NCBI RefSeq assembly: GCF_013214175.1 | Contig: NZ_JABSPA010000001.1 | Location: 550,810-608,518, forward strand | DNA length: 57,709 bases | Reading direction: 5' to 3' | Source: Colwellia sp. | Lineage (GTDB): Bacteria > Pseudomonadota > Gammaproteobacteria > Enterobacterales > Alteromonadaceae | Part shown: positions 26,727 through 36,262 of the stretch, piece after piece | Layout of the letters: each line of letters begins with the position of its first letter | Numbering within the stretch: the first letter of the stretch is position 1 | Translations under genes and position numbers: made by a program | The notes under the pieces: model-generated | The model's input: the letters and a program-made list of their open reading frames with translations, nothing else | Told to the model about the DNA's origin: nothing | The model's database searches: none

Positions 26727-28453
26727 TATGATTTAACTCCTTTTTTTAGCCACATTTCATCGATTGCACCGGTGCGAATTTGCATTGGGTAAACATGCTC
26801 ATTTTCATCAACCATAACATCGACAAAAACTAAGCGATCTTTGATATTAAAAGCTTGTGTTAGTTTTTCATCGAGTTCATCTAAACTATCGATTTGAATA
26901 CCAACATGACCATAAGCTTCGGCAATTTTGACAAAGTCAGGTAAGGATTCCATATAAGAAGAAGAATGACGGCCGCCATACACCATATCTTGCCATTGGC
27001 GTACCATACCCAGTGAGCGGTTATTTAAGGTAACAATCACTACCGATAAGTTATATTGTGAACAGGTTGAAAGCTCCTGGATATTCATTTGAATTGAACC
27101 ATCGCCAGTGATGCAAATAACATGTTTATCTGGAAAGGCGAGTTTTACTCCCATAGCTGCCGGCAAGCCAAAACCCATAGTGCCTAAACCACCTGAGTTG
27201 ATCCATTGGCGAGGTTTGGCAAATGGATAGTACTGTGCGGCAAACATCTGATGCTGACCGACATCAGAGCAAACATAAGCTTCGCCCTTAGTGATTTTAT
27301 ACATGGCTTCTACCACGCGTTGTGGTTTGATCTTGTCACCAATATTTTGCTCATAACTGTTGCTTTTAACAGCACGCCATAAGTTGATTTGCTGCCACCA
27401 TTGGCTAAATGCGGCTTCATCAGGGGTGAAATTAATCTCCTTTAATTCATCAAGCAGTTGCTGCATAACTATTTCCACTAACCCGACAACGGGGATATGG
27501 GCATTGATAGTTTTCGAAATAGAAGTTGGGTCAATATCGACATGAATAATGGTCGCATTGGGACAGAATTTTTCGACATTATTGGTGACCCTATCATCAA
27601 ATCGCGCACCTAGTGCTAAGATAACATCAGCATTAGCCATGCTTTTATTTGCTTCAAGGCTGCCGTGCATGCCTAACATGCCGACAAATTGCTTATGAGT
27701 ACCTGAAATGCCACCGAGCCCCATTAAGGTATTGGTTATCGGCGCCTTAAGTGTTTCCACTAAGGTGGTTAGTAATTCGGCTGCATCAGCTATGACAATG
27801 CCGCCACCGGAATAAACCACCAGTTTTTTTGCACTGGCAATGGCTTGCGCGGCTTTTTTTATTTGTTTGGGGTGACCTTTGATATTCGGGTTGTAAGAGC
27901 GCATTTTAACATCGGTATTGATACTAAATGGCCCTTTATTATCTGGAGTTAAGATGTTTTTAGGCAACTCGATCACTACAGGGCCAGGTCTGCCAGTACT
28001 TGCTAGGTAAAAAGCCTTAGATATAGCATCAGGAATATCAGCTAAACTTCGACAGTTAAAACTGTGTTTGACAATAGGGCGAGTACAACCAACGATATCA
28101 GTTTCTTGAAAAGCATCATTACCTATTAGTGAACTAGCAACTTGGCCAGCAAGTACCACCATAGGAATTGAGTCATAGTAGGCAGTGGCAATACCGGTAA
28201 CACAGTTGGTTGCACCAGGTCCTGATGTTGCTAATACTACGCCAACTTCGCCTGTCGCTCTGGTATAGCCATCAGCCATATGAGTGGCTGCTTGTTCATG
28301 ACGAACTAGAATATGTTCAATTTCATCTTGTTGAAATATAGCGTCATATATATCTAAAACGGACCCGCCTGGATAGCCAAAAATATACTTAACTTTTAGT
28401 GCGGATAGCGATTTAACTACCATTTCTGCACCAGTAAAAAGTTCTGTTGTCAT
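26726..28453 (-). CDS. ilvI: Acetolactate synthase large (catalytic) subunit
   Basis: This thiamine-diphosphate enzyme condenses two pyruvates, or pyruvate with 2-oxobutyrate, the first common step of valine, leucine and isoleucine synthesis. The catalytic glutamate is in [18 protein letters not shown]-domain and ThDP-domain motifs are present ([24 protein letters not shown]). At 575 residues it has the standard length. AAGGTGATGGT before the ATG contains a ribosome-binding site. A leader peptide and terminator lie upstream, indicating attenuation by branched-chain aminoacyl-tRNA levels. The isozyme letter (I, B or G) cannot be fixed from sequence alone; pairing with an IlvH-type subunit suggests IlvI. 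Confidence 0.97.
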   Translation of the reverse strand: MTTELFTGAEMVVKSLSALKVKYIFGYPGGSVLDIYDAIFQQDEIEHILVRHEQAATHMADGYTRATGEVGVVLATSGPGATNCVTGIATAYYDSIPMVVLAGQVASSLIGNDAFQETDIVGCTRPIVKHSFNCRSLADIPDAISKAFYLASTGRPGPVVIELPKNILTPDNKGPFSINTDVKMRSYNPNIKGHPKQIKKAAQAIASAKKLVVYSGGGIVIADAAELLTTLVETLKAPITNTLMGLGGISGTHKQFVGMLGMHGSLEANKSMANADVILALGARFDDRVTNNVEKFCPNATIIHVDIDPTSISKTINAHIPVVGLVEIVMQQLLDELKEINFTPDEAAFSQWWQQINLWRAVKSNSYEQNIGDKIKPQRVVEAMYKITKGEAYVCSDVGQHQMFAAQYYPFAKPRQWINSGGLGTMGFGLPAAMGVKLAFPDKHVICITGDGSIQMNIQELSTCSQYNLSVVIVTLNNRSLGMVRQWQDMVYGGRHSSSYMESLPDFVKIAEAYGHVGIQIDSLDELDEKLTQAFNIKDRLVFVDVMVDENEHVYPMQIRTGAIDEMWLKKGVKS

Positions 28454-28517
28454 ACCATCACCTTGATTCTTTTAATTTATTTAATTGAAATTTGTTACTT
28501 ATATAAATATAGAGTAA

Positions 28518-28553
28518 ATAAAAAACCCCCGGTCTTATGAAGAGCGAGGGTTT
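28518..28553 (-). terminator. Transcription attenuator of the ilvIH operon
   Basis: On the minus strand AAACCCTCG pairs with CGGGGGTTT (one G-U), and the inner TCTT/AAGA extends the stem around a CAT loop. TTTTTT follows. It lies 27 bases past the stop codon of the leader peptide and about 65 bases before ilvI, a textbook attenuator position. Confidence 0.88.
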
Positions 28554-28580
28554 GTTGATATTCTTGCTTAATCGTTTTTG

Positions 28581-28664
28581 CTAAGCACAAGGTATCCCCG
28601 CTAGTGATGAAAACACCACGACGACTAAGAGGACGACATTGAGGACAGTTGCTTTAATAATCAT
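28581..28664 (-). CDS. ilv leader peptide (27 residues, Val/Leu/Ile-rich)
   Basis: Reading minus from ATG at 28664 gives a 27-codon peptide beginning MIIKATVLNVVLLVVVVF and ending with TAG at 28581. Fourteen of the 27 residues are Val, Leu or Ile, including four consecutive Val codons. It is followed by an attenuator hairpin and then ilvIH. The role is transcription attenuation: ribosome stalling at the Val/Leu codons when charged tRNA is short would allow an antiterminator. It is analogous to the ilvB leader of enterobacteria, though the sequence is different. The ribosome-binding site is poor, GTTAGA at best. Confidence 0.85.
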   Translation of the reverse strand: MIIKATVLNVVLLVVVVFSSLAGIPCA

Positions 28665-28702
28665 ATCAATCTAACAAAAACGAAAAAATTTAATTGGTAC
28701 TA

Positions 28703-28731
28703 TTTTTAAAGGCTTTACTCGCTGGTGTCAA
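28703..28731 (-). promoter_or_regulatory. Sigma-70 promoter of the ilv operon
   Basis: On the minus strand the -35 box is TTGACA (28731-28726) and the -10 box is TAAAAA (28708-28703), with a 17-base spacer. Transcription would start near 28696, about 32 bases before the leader peptide. Confidence 0.75.
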
Positions 28732-28961
28732 CCAATAATTACAAAATGGCAAGAAAAGTGTTTGATATTCTTTTATTCTAATACTTGACTGTTATTTTAT
28801 TCGTTTGGATTTAATTTTATATCTTAAGTTGTAGCAGTTTTAAACAATTTAAATCACTGTTTTATCTGTATTAGTAATACATTTTGATTTATATTAACTG
28901 GTATGTTACCCGCAGCCCAATAGACTTAAATATAGGTCTTACTTTCAAAAATGGAATAAAT
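28732..28961. other. Divergent intergenic region, ilv operon and DUF4136 gene
   Basis: This AT-rich region has no coding potential that can be supported. An in-frame upstream extension of the next gene (from 28884) exists, but the true start is at 28962. No clear promoter for the DUF4136 gene was found. Confidence 0.4.
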
Positions 28962-29540
28962 ATGACCCCAATTAAATTACTAATTATTACTGGCTTAATT
29001 GCCTTTACCGCAGGGTGTGCAACACATTCAGCGAAAGTTGATTTTGACAAAAACACTGAAATAGAAACCATTAACTATAAAACCTTTGCTTGGCTAACCA
29101 AAGGAAAAATTATGGCGCCAGCTGTTGATATTAATCCTGTTATGAAAGAAAGAGTTGATGACAGTATTGAGCAAGCTTTTATTGCTAAAGGTTACCAGTT
29201 AGTAGCGAATGCCGAAAATGCAGATTTTACTATTTCTTACACAGTAGGTAGCAGAGATAAAATTAAAGTGAATAGCTATCCGTCAACTTATAACACCGGC
29301 TTTGGCTGGGGTCGTGGCTATTACGGTGGCCGTGGTTACTACGGAACTATGTCTATGGGCACTGAAACCACGGTTAGACAATATACCGAAGGTAAATTAG
29401 CTATTGATATTTATGATGTTAAAACTCACCAGCCAGTATGGCATGGTTGGGCAACCAAGCGTTTAACTTCAGAAGATAAAGAAGCACCATCGGCAATGTT
29501 AAATGATATTGTTCTCCAAGTAGTGAATCAGTTTCACTAA
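28962..29540 (+). CDS. DUF4136-family lipoprotein
   Basis: This 192-residue protein has a signal sequence with the lipobox TAGC (AFTAGCATH), so it should be a lipoprotein. The body fits DUF4136: DFDKNTEIETINYKTFAW near the start, a middle helix EQAFIAKGYQLV, then ADFTISYTVGS. A Gly/Tyr-rich loop (GWGRGYYGGRGYYG) precedes the closing segment LAIDIYDVKTHQPVWHGWA. The function of the family is unknown; members are cell-envelope proteins. The ATG at 28962 is preferred over 28884 because it places the signal peptide at the N-terminus and follows GGAA. Confidence 0.85.
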   Translation: MTPIKLLIITGLIAFTAGCATHSAKVDFDKNTEIETINYKTFAWLTKGKIMAPAVDINPVMKERVDDSIEQAFIAKGYQLVANAENADFTISYTVGSRDKIKVNSYPSTYNTGFGWGRGYYGGRGYYGTMSMGTETTVRQYTEGKLAIDIYDVKTHQPVWHGWATKRLTSEDKEAPSAMLNDIVLQVVNQFH

Positions 29541-29563
29541 AAATAACTTTATTTATCATCTAT

Positions 29564-29592
29564 AAAAAAACGGCCTTGAGTCGTTTTTTTTT
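29564..29592 (+). terminator. Intrinsic terminator after the DUF4136 gene
   Basis: AAAAAACGGC and GTCGTTTTTT pair with one G-T around CTTGA, and the run of T continues to 29592. Confidence 0.88.
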
Positions 29593-29721
29593 GTGCCTAA
29601 GAAAACTTATCTAAACCTAGGGAATTCGCTATGATGAAGGGGACTTTTTTGTAATCTTCCTAGTAATTTAGCTGTTCTGAATTACACTAATATTATGGTT
29701 TCCTCAAGATAATAGACATTA

Positions 29722-31278
29722 ATGAGTAACTTTATTTTTCAAGACGAAGTTGAAGAAGAAATTGACGACAAACCGCATAAAGCGGATAAATTTTGGCGTA
29801 TTTTAGTAATTGATGATGATGAGTCTGTTCATCAGGTGACTAAACTAGTGCTCGCTGATGCTGAAATCGAACATAGAAGATTGGACATAGTCTCTGCTTT
29901 TTCTAGTAAGCAAGCCAAGGAGATTATGTTAAATGATAATTCTTTTTGTATGGCTTTTGTTGATGTAGTTATGGAAACTGATCATGCTGGTTTAGAGCTG
30001 GTTGAATGGATAAGAAAAGATCTTAAAAATCAATCTATTCGCTTAATATTACGCACAGGACAAGCCGGTTCTGCCCCTGAGGCAAAAGTCATTAAAGAAT
30101 TCGATATCAATGACTATAAAGAAAAAACTGATTTTACCGCCAATAAAATGATCACCACAGTGTATGCAAGTATTCGTGCCTATCGTGACATTATGACCAT
30201 TCAGCGCAGTCTTGACGCCTTTAAAAAGCTTATTGAAACGACTCATGATTTATTAAAAATTGATCAGTTAAAGAATTTTGGCTCAGCAGCACTTGACCAT
30301 TTACTTGCCTTGATGAATGTCGAAAGTTCAGCGCTCTATATTGCCAGAACTCAAGTTGATTTTGCAAAAAAATCAACCAGCTCAATTATTGCTTGTACCG
30401 GTAAATATGTTTGTGAATCTGATTCTCTAGAAGCTTCGGATATTGATGAGCAAGTTAAGGCGAGAATTCAGCAGGTATTTATCGATAAAAGTCACTACCG
30501 AGATGATACTTGTTTTGTTGGTTATTATCGCGCCTCGGATAATGCTGCCTCAGTGCTATATATTGAATTTGAAGATGACAATGAGCATTTTAGAGCCAGT
30601 TTAGCTGAACTATTTGCTACTAATGTAGCGCTTATTCTTGAAAGTTTGACTAAGCAAAAAGAAATAGAAAAAACTCAAAAAGAGTTACTCTTTATCGTTG
30701 GTGAAGCCGTGGAAGCACGTAGTAAAGAAACTGGCGCCCATGTGCGTCGTGTGGCTCTTATCTGCGATATCCTAGCAAAAAAAGCGGGCTTAGAAGACAG
30801 CTTTGTTGAAGCCATTCGTTTAGCTGCACCATTACATGATTTAGGCAAGATAGCTATTCCGGAACATATTTTACATAAACCCGGTAAGTTAGAGGGAGAA
30901 GATTGGGAGATAATGAAATCTCATGCGCAAATTGGTGCTGATATTTTAGAAAAATCTACGGTAAGTGTCTCTAGATTAGCCGCTCGATTGGCTAATTATC
31001 ACCATGAAAATTGGGATGGTAGTGGCTATCCCGAAGGCTTGAAAGGCGAAGAAATACCTGTCGAAGCTCGTATCATGGCGGTAGCTGATGTTTTTGATGC
31101 TTTAGGCTCAAAGCGTTGCTACAAAGAGCCTTGGCCAGATGAAAAAATAAAAGAGTTTTTATTAGCAGAAAGAGATAAAAAGTTTGAGGCTAAGCTGGTT
31201 AATATAATCGTTGATGACTTCGATGAATTTTTACAAGTCAGGATAGATTACCCTGACTATGCCGACCCAGAACATTAA
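29722..31278 (+). CDS. Response regulator with DUF3369 and an active-type HD-GYP domain
   Basis: The 518-residue protein has a receiver domain (ILVIDDDES, phospho-Asp in FVDVVMETDH), a middle DUF3369 region and an HD-GYP domain. The metal and catalytic motifs are complete: HVRRVA, His372-Asp373 in PLHDLGKI, HAQIGADIL, YHHENWDGSGYPEGL. It should hydrolyse c-di-GMP when activated. No kinase gene is adjacent. It contrasts with the degenerate HD-GYP protein at 17475-18761. Confidence 0.93.
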   Translation: MSNFIFQDEVEEEIDDKPHKADKFWRILVIDDDESVHQVTKLVLADAEIEHRRLDIVSAFSSKQAKEIMLNDNSFCMAFVDVVMETDHAGLELVEWIRKDLKNQSIRLILRTGQAGSAPEAKVIKEFDINDYKEKTDFTANKMITTVYASIRAYRDIMTIQRSLDAFKKLIETTHDLLKIDQLKNFGSAALDHLLALMNVESSALYIARTQVDFAKKSTSSIIACTGKYVCESDSLEASDIDEQVKARIQQVFIDKSHYRDDTCFVGYYRASDNAASVLYIEFEDDNEHFRASLAELFATNVALILESLTKQKEIEKTQKELLFIVGEAVEARSKETGAHVRRVALICDILAKKAGLEDSFVEAIRLAAPLHDLGKIAIPEHILHKPGKLEGEDWEIMKSHAQIGADILEKSTVSVSRLAARLANYHHENWDGSGYPEGLKGEEIPVEARIMAVADVFDALGSKRCYKEPWPDEKIKEFLLAERDKKFEAKLVNIIVDDFDEFLQVRIDYPDYADPEH

Positions 31279-31383
31279 TTGGCTGCTAGTTCATTCGTAG
31301 TAGTTAATAGTAGCTAATGAGTGACAGTTACATAGAAATTGCCACTTAGGTATTCGTACTTTGAAGGTTGTATCGAGTTCAGG

Positions 31384-31977
31384 TTAGTTACGTGATAGCT
31401 TATCAACGGTCGCTAAACAAGCGGTCATAAAGGTATCTATAAAATATTTAACCTCAGGCATGCTTGCCTTTAATTCGTTTATTTTTATCGCTAATCTTTG
31501 TTCTACATGATCAAACTCTGGGTTCTTATGGTTTATTTCATCAAGGGCTTTAATATAGGCGACAATAATATCTGCCGCTTTGACAATGGCTTTATATTCC
31601 ACCGAGACATTATCTTGGACGATAATATCACTAAACAGCTCTTGTAACTCTTCCGGCAGTGATGCTAAACATTCTTCTTCTGCCAGTAATTCTATTTTTT
31701 TAAACTCTCGTGCTATGGCTTTATTGGCATACTTTGTTGGGTTAACAATATCACCATAACGTGTTTCACTGGCTTCATGATACATGGCAATGGTCGATAT
31801 TTTATCGGCATTGATTTGACCATTAAATTTCTTATTTTTAATGACGGCCAGTAAATGAGCAACAATGGCAACCTGATGCGAATGCTCAGCAACATTTTCT
31901 GGCTTTACACAAAACATCAATGACCATCGCTTTATTAATGGCATGCGAAACATCCAAGCTAAAAATGAACTTTGCAT
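31384..31977 (-). CDS. yfbR: YfbR-like 5'-deoxynucleotidase (HD domain)
   Basis: YfbR removes phosphate from deoxyribonucleoside 5'-monophosphates. The first part FRMPLIKRWSLMFCVKPENVAEHSHQV is typical, with the ligand His32. The HD pair here reads His67-Glu68 (MYHEASETRYGD) where Escherichia coli has His-Asp, and the last metal ligand Asp is retained (KAADIIVAYI). The Glu substitution could still coordinate metal. At 197 residues it is of normal length. In enteric bacteria yfbR is next to alaA (yfbQ), and that pairing is kept here, separated by a repeat element. Confidence 0.88.
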   Translation of the reverse strand: MQSSFLAWMFRMPLIKRWSLMFCVKPENVAEHSHQVAIVAHLLAVIKNKKFNGQINADKISTIAMYHEASETRYGDIVNPTKYANKAIAREFKKIELLAEEECLASLPEELQELFSDIIVQDNVSVEYKAIVKAADIIVAYIKALDEINHKNPEFDHVEQRLAIKINELKASMPEVKYFIDTFMTACLATVDKLSRN

Positions 31978-32002
31978 TATTACTCCTAAATAACGTTTGT
32001 TA

Positions 32003-32315
32003 ATATATACCCGTTACCATTCAATATGCATGTTTCAGAGTGCTTGAGCAATTTCAATTCAAGGCGCGGTGATGAAATAATGGTTATTCAGGATAATATG
32101 CTCCTGCATTATCTAATAAGGTACTTCCTGTACCGTCCTTATAAATCACAGCAACGATGAAGTAATGTTGCTCAAACGCTTCTTCGATGGGTTTAAAATG
32201 ACTTTATACCGCGTTAAATAATTAAACCATAGAGTGACTATGCTTAAATGATTTTCCTTGCCTAAAGCCATTTTAATTCCCACTGAAGTCCTGCACTTTG
32301 ATTGGTAATGGGTAT
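32003..32315. mobile_element. Possible MITE-like element between yfbR and alaA
   Basis: The ends ATATACCCGTTACCATTCA (about 32005-32023) and, inverted, ACATACCCATTACCAATCA (ending at about 32314) agree at 16 of 19 positions. Inside lies a second inverted pair, TTGAGCAA near 32043 and TTGCTCAA near 32170, and a GGTAC/GTACC hairpin. There is no gene inside. The structure, about 310 bp with imperfect terminal inverted repeats, fits a non-autonomous element or an old repeat. It ends directly at the alaA stop codon. Other copies were not seen in the window. Confidence 0.5.
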
Positions 32316-32316
32316 G

Positions 32317-33540
32317 TTATGCTTGAACTTGTTTGTAAGTAGCAAAAAAGCTTTTTAATTTTTCCATAGCAGGTATAAGTTCATCTTTATGTGGTAAAAA
32401 AACTAAGCGGAAGTAGTTCTGCTCTTTAATGTTAAATGCACTGCCGTGTACCAGTAATATCTTTTCTTGTTTGAGTAAGTCTAAAATCATTTGCTCGTCA
32501 TTTTTAATATTAAATCTTTCTTGGTCTACTTTAACAAAAAGATATAAAGCGCCCATGGCTGGGTGACAAGATAAACCATCAATGTCGTTGATCATCTTAG
32601 CAGCAATATTTCGCTGTTTTAATAACCGGCCATCACCGGTAACTAGCTCATTAATACTTTGATAACCACCAAGGGCGGTTTGAATTGCATGCTGACAGGG
32701 CACATTGGCACAAAGACGCATGGAAGAGAGCATCGTTAAGCCCTCTAAATAATCTTCAGCATGAATCTTAGGCCCAGATATTACCATCCAACCGGCTCTA
32801 AACCCGGCAACGCGATAGTTTTTAGATAAACCGCCCATGGTAATTATTAATACATCTTGCGCTAGGCTTGCGGTCGGAATATGTTTGGCTTGATCAAATA
32901 AAATTTTATCGTAAATTTCATCACTGAAAATAATTAAATCATGTTTACGAGCCAGGGCAATTATCCCTTGTAAAATCTCTTCAGGGTAAACCGCACCTGT
33001 TGGGTTGTTTGGATTAATCAACACAATTGCTTTGGTTTTTTTAGTGATCTTTGCCGCCATATCTTCAAGGTTGGGATACCAAAAATTCTCATCATCACAA
33101 TGATAATGAACAGGTGTACCGCCGGACAGAGATACTGCAGCCGTCCATAACGGATAATCCGGTGCAGGGATTAATACTTCATCGCCATTATTAAGCAAAG
33201 CTTGCATGGCCATGACAATTAGCTCACTAACACCGTTGCCAAGATAAATATCATCAACACTGACACCTTTAATGCCTTGCTGTTGAAAATACTGCATTAC
33301 GGCGACTCGTGCGGAATAGAGCCCTTGCGACTCAGCATAACCCTGCGAGCTAGGTAAGTTATGAATAACATCTTTTAAAATATCATCAGGCGCCTCAAAA
33401 CCAAATGGGGCAGGGTTGCCAATATTAAGTTTAAGAATTTTATGACCTTCATCTTCAAGGCGTTTCGCCGCCGCTGCTATTTGTCCTCTAATTTGGTAAC
33501 GGACATTGTTAAGTTTAGAGGACTTGGTAATAGCTTTCAT
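32317..33540 (-). CDS. alaA: Glutamate-pyruvate aminotransferase AlaA
   Basis: This PLP enzyme transfers an amino group from glutamate to pyruvate, forming alanine. The sequence begins KSSKLNNVRYQIRG and contains KLNIGNPAPFGFEAPDDIL, both very close to Escherichia coli AlaA. The PLP lysine is in GLSKNYRVAGFRAGW. The 407 residues match the family (about 405). Confidence 0.93.
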   Translation of the reverse strand: MKAITKSSKLNNVRYQIRGQIAAAAKRLEDEGHKILKLNIGNPAPFGFEAPDDILKDVIHNLPSSQGYAESQGLYSARVAVMQYFQQQGIKGVSVDDIYLGNGVSELIVMAMQALLNNGDEVLIPAPDYPLWTAAVSLSGGTPVHYHCDDENFWYPNLEDMAAKITKKTKAIVLINPNNPTGAVYPEEILQGIIALARKHDLIIFSDEIYDKILFDQAKHIPTASLAQDVLIITMGGLSKNYRVAGFRAGWMVISGPKIHAEDYLEGLTMLSSMRLCANVPCQHAIQTALGGYQSINELVTGDGRLLKQRNIAAKMINDIDGLSCHPAMGALYLFVKVDQERFNIKNDEQMILDLLKQEKILLVHGSAFNIKEQNYFRLVFLPHKDELIPAMEKLKSFFATYKQVQA

Positions 33541-33918
33541 GAGTTGGCAACTTCTTAAGTAAAGGGAGATAAAAGTGAAATGTCATTGTTGCCAATAATG
33601 CGCTGTTTTGAAAGTCTTATTTTGGCTTTTTTTAAGGCTTAATTGTCAGCTTTTAGCTCGAAAAGGCATATTACAATGATTGTAAGCTAGATAAAATTCA
33701 GCTGACGAAAAGATTAAAAGAGTGTTAGCTTAGTAACAGCTCAAATTTATGGCTTGGTGGCTAATTATTTAGCGAGTGATAAGGCCAAATTTTTAACATT
33801 GTTTTAGTTAAATGTTGAAAAGGGTTCTACGCTTTTGTTGCCGCTTGGCAGAATCACTATTTGTTGAAAGCCGTTAATAAAGTACATCAATAAAAATTTA
33901 TAAGTTAAAGGTAATGAT
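33541..33918. other. Divergent intergenic region, alaA and GFA-family gene
   Basis: In 378 bases there is no coding sequence. A loose inverted pair, AACATT/AATGTT, stands near 33797-33818. AAAGG at 33906-33910 is the ribosome-binding site of the next gene. No two-box promoter was found. Confidence 0.4.
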
Positions 33919-34326
33919 ATGTATCAAGGGAAATGTTTGTGTGGTGAGGTTCATATTAAAGTGAACGGAAAAATTAGTGATATTATTCATTGCCACTGCT
34001 CTTTATGTCGAAAAAACAGTGGTACTGCTTTTGCCACCAACGGTTTTATTAATACTGCTGACTTTGAAATCACCTCAGGAAAAAAGAGTTTAAGTTCTTT
34101 TTCATTTAAGCCGGGTCGCAGTCGACATTTTTGTAGTCAATGCGGTTCACCAGTTTATAGCGCTAATGAAGATGATCCAACACGATTAAGAATACGTTTA
34201 GGCATCATTGATAGTGAAATTACAGAAAGACCCATTTCTCATAATTTTGTTAGCTCAAAAGCAAATTGGGAAGATCTTGAGGCTGATTTGCCTCACTATG
34301 ATGGTCTTGAACCAAGTAGGCAGTAA
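33919..34326 (+). CDS. GFA/CENP-V-family zinc protein
   Basis: This 135-residue protein of the glutathione-dependent formaldehyde-activating family has the typical zinc ligands: Cys6 and Cys8 (CLCG), Cys25, Cys27 and Cys30 (CHCSLC), Cys72 and Cys75 (CSQCGSPVY). Most members are not proven to act on formaldehyde, so the enzymatic role is open. It is a single-gene unit convergent with proS. Confidence 0.9.
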   Translation: MYQGKCLCGEVHIKVNGKISDIIHCHCSLCRKNSGTAFATNGFINTADFEITSGKKSLSSFSFKPGRSRHFCSQCGSPVYSANEDDPTRLRIRLGIIDSEITERPISHNFVSSKANWEDLEADLPHYDGLEPSRQ

Positions 34327-34350
34327 GTTGAAGTTAATCTTAGTGACAAA

Positions 34351-34370
34351 AAAGGAGCCGAAGCTCCTTT
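34351..34370. terminator. Bidirectional terminator between the GFA gene and proS
   Basis: AAAGGAGC and GCTCCTTT form a perfect 8-bp stem with a CGAA loop. A-rich sequence on the left gives a T-run for minus-strand transcripts (proS); plus-strand transcripts get CTTTCATCATT. Confidence 0.8.
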
Positions 34371-34430
34371 CATCATTATTATTCGGTAAGTAAATGCACT
34401 AAGGCTACCTTAGTAACATCTGAACTTTAT

Positions 34431-36128
34431 TTAGTTGAACAAAGCCATAACATCATCAATGGCAATTAATGACTTTTCACCGGTAATGCGGTTTTTAAGT
34501 TCTACTTGTTGAGCATCTAAATTACGCTCACCAATGATAACTAATAATGGTGTGCCCATTAATTCATGATCAGCAAACATCACACCTGGACGCTCTTTTC
34601 TGTCATCAAACAGTACTTCAACACCGGCTTGTAGTAGCGACTCATATAAAGTTTCAGCGGTTTCTTTTACCCGTGCTGATTTAGCCATATTCATCGGTAC
34701 AATTGCTACTTGAAATGGAGCAATTGCTTTTGGCCATTTTATGCCATATTTATCATGGTTTTGCTCAATAGCTGCTGCGACAATACGCGAAACACCAATA
34801 CCGTAACAACCCATGGTTAAGGTTTGGTTTTTACCCCCCTCATTTAAAACAGAACACTTCATCGCTTCGGCATATTTACGGCCTAACTGGAAAATATGAC
34901 CGACTTCAATACCACGTTTTATTTCGATAGTACCCTGACCACATGGGCTTGGATCACCAGCAACAACATTACGGATATCTTGAATGTTGATCTCACCACA
35001 ATCTCGTTGCCAGTTAACGCCAGTAAAAGAATGGTTATTTTCGTTAGCACCACAGACAAAATCGCTTAAGTGAGCAGCACTTCGATCAACAATCACTTCA
35101 ACAGTTAACCCTTTAGGTCCTAATGAAGTGCTATGACAGTTAGCAATCGCAGACACTTGTTCATCAGTGGCGAATGTTAACGGGGAAGCTATTTGTGCTA
35201 AATTCTCAGCTTTAACTTCATTGAGTTGATGATCGCCACGAAGCACTAATGCAACTATTTTTTCTGGCTCACCTTCTTCTGTTGTACCAACAACTAATAA
35301 GGTTTTAACGGTAGTTTTTACATCTAGTTCTGAGGTTTTGATTAAACGCTCAAGTTTTAAGGCAACTTTCTCAATATCTTGAGTCGGCTCACCGCGCTCA
35401 CCTGTTGGTGCTAACGCTTCGGCTTTTTCAATATTTGCGGCAAAGTCGCTAGCATCACTAAAAGCAATGTCATCTTCACCTGAGTCAGCAAGTACATGGA
35501 ATTCATGCGATTTTTCACCACCAATAGAGCCGGTATCCGCTATAACCGGACGGAAGTTTAGTTCAAGACGTTCAAAGATACGGCAATAGGCATCAAACAT
35601 AATTTGATAGGTTTTTTCTAAACATTCGTCTTCTAAATGAAATGAATAAGCATCTTTCATTAAGAATTCACGGCCGCGCATCACGCCAAAACGAGGACGA
35701 ATCTCATCACGGAATTTTGTTTGTATTTGAAAAACAGTCAAAGGTAGTTGCTTGTAACTGTTAAGTTCGTTTGCAACCAGCTTAGTGACCACTTCTTCAT
35801 GGGTTGGCCCTAAAATAAAATCACGTTGATGACGATCTTTTAAGCGCAATAACTCCGGACCATAATCGTCTAAACGACCAGACTCTTGCCATAAATCTGC
35901 AGGTTGCACCATAGGCATCAATATTTCATTGCCACCAGCACGTTGTATTTCTTCACGGACAATGTTCTCAACTTTTTTCAACACACGTAAACCTGTTGGT
36001 AACCAAGTATATAAGCCAGAAGCAAGGTTACGAACAAGGCCTGCTCGTAACATCAATTGATGACTGATAACTTCTGCACTGGCAGGGGTTTCTTTAAGGG
36101 TAGACAGTAAATATTGACTGGTACGCAT
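34431..36128 (-). CDS. proS: Prolyl-tRNA synthetase (bacterial type, with editing domain)
   Basis: This class II synthetase charges tRNA-Pro. Motif 2 ([21 protein letters not shown]) and motif 3 ([17 protein letters not shown]) are present. The insertion editing domain (about residues 225-380) deacylates Ala-tRNA-Pro. The anticodon domain closes the protein. At 565 residues it is standard for gammaproteobacteria (about 572 in Escherichia coli). Confidence 0.97.
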   Translation of the reverse strand: MRTSQYLLSTLKETPASAEVISHQLMLRAGLVRNLASGLYTWLPTGLRVLKKVENIVREEIQRAGGNEILMPMVQPADLWQESGRLDDYGPELLRLKDRHQRDFILGPTHEEVVTKLVANELNSYKQLPLTVFQIQTKFRDEIRPRFGVMRGREFLMKDAYSFHLEDECLEKTYQIMFDAYCRIFERLELNFRPVIADTGSIGGEKSHEFHVLADSGEDDIAFSDASDFAANIEKAEALAPTGERGEPTQDIEKVALKLERLIKTSELDVKTTVKTLLVVGTTEEGEPEKIVALVLRGDHQLNEVKAENLAQIASPLTFATDEQVSAIANCHSTSLGPKGLTVEVIVDRSAAHLSDFVCGANENNHSFTGVNWQRDCGEINIQDIRNVVAGDPSPCGQGTIEIKRGIEVGHIFQLGRKYAEAMKCSVLNEGGKNQTLTMGCYGIGVSRIVAAAIEQNHDKYGIKWPKAIAPFQVAIVPMNMAKSARVKETAETLYESLLQAGVEVLFDDRKERPGVMFADHELMGTPLLVIIGERNLDAQQVELKNRITGEKSLIAIDDVMALFN

Positions 36129-36262
36129 GGCTTGTGATTTCCGTAAAAATAGGGGGATATATAATTGCCGTTATTCTATCAGGGGGCTAGCGTATGAAAA
36201 AGTAATATATGTAATATTTCTTACTTAGTGGCTTTATCAGGGGGATGAGCAAGGGTAAAAAT

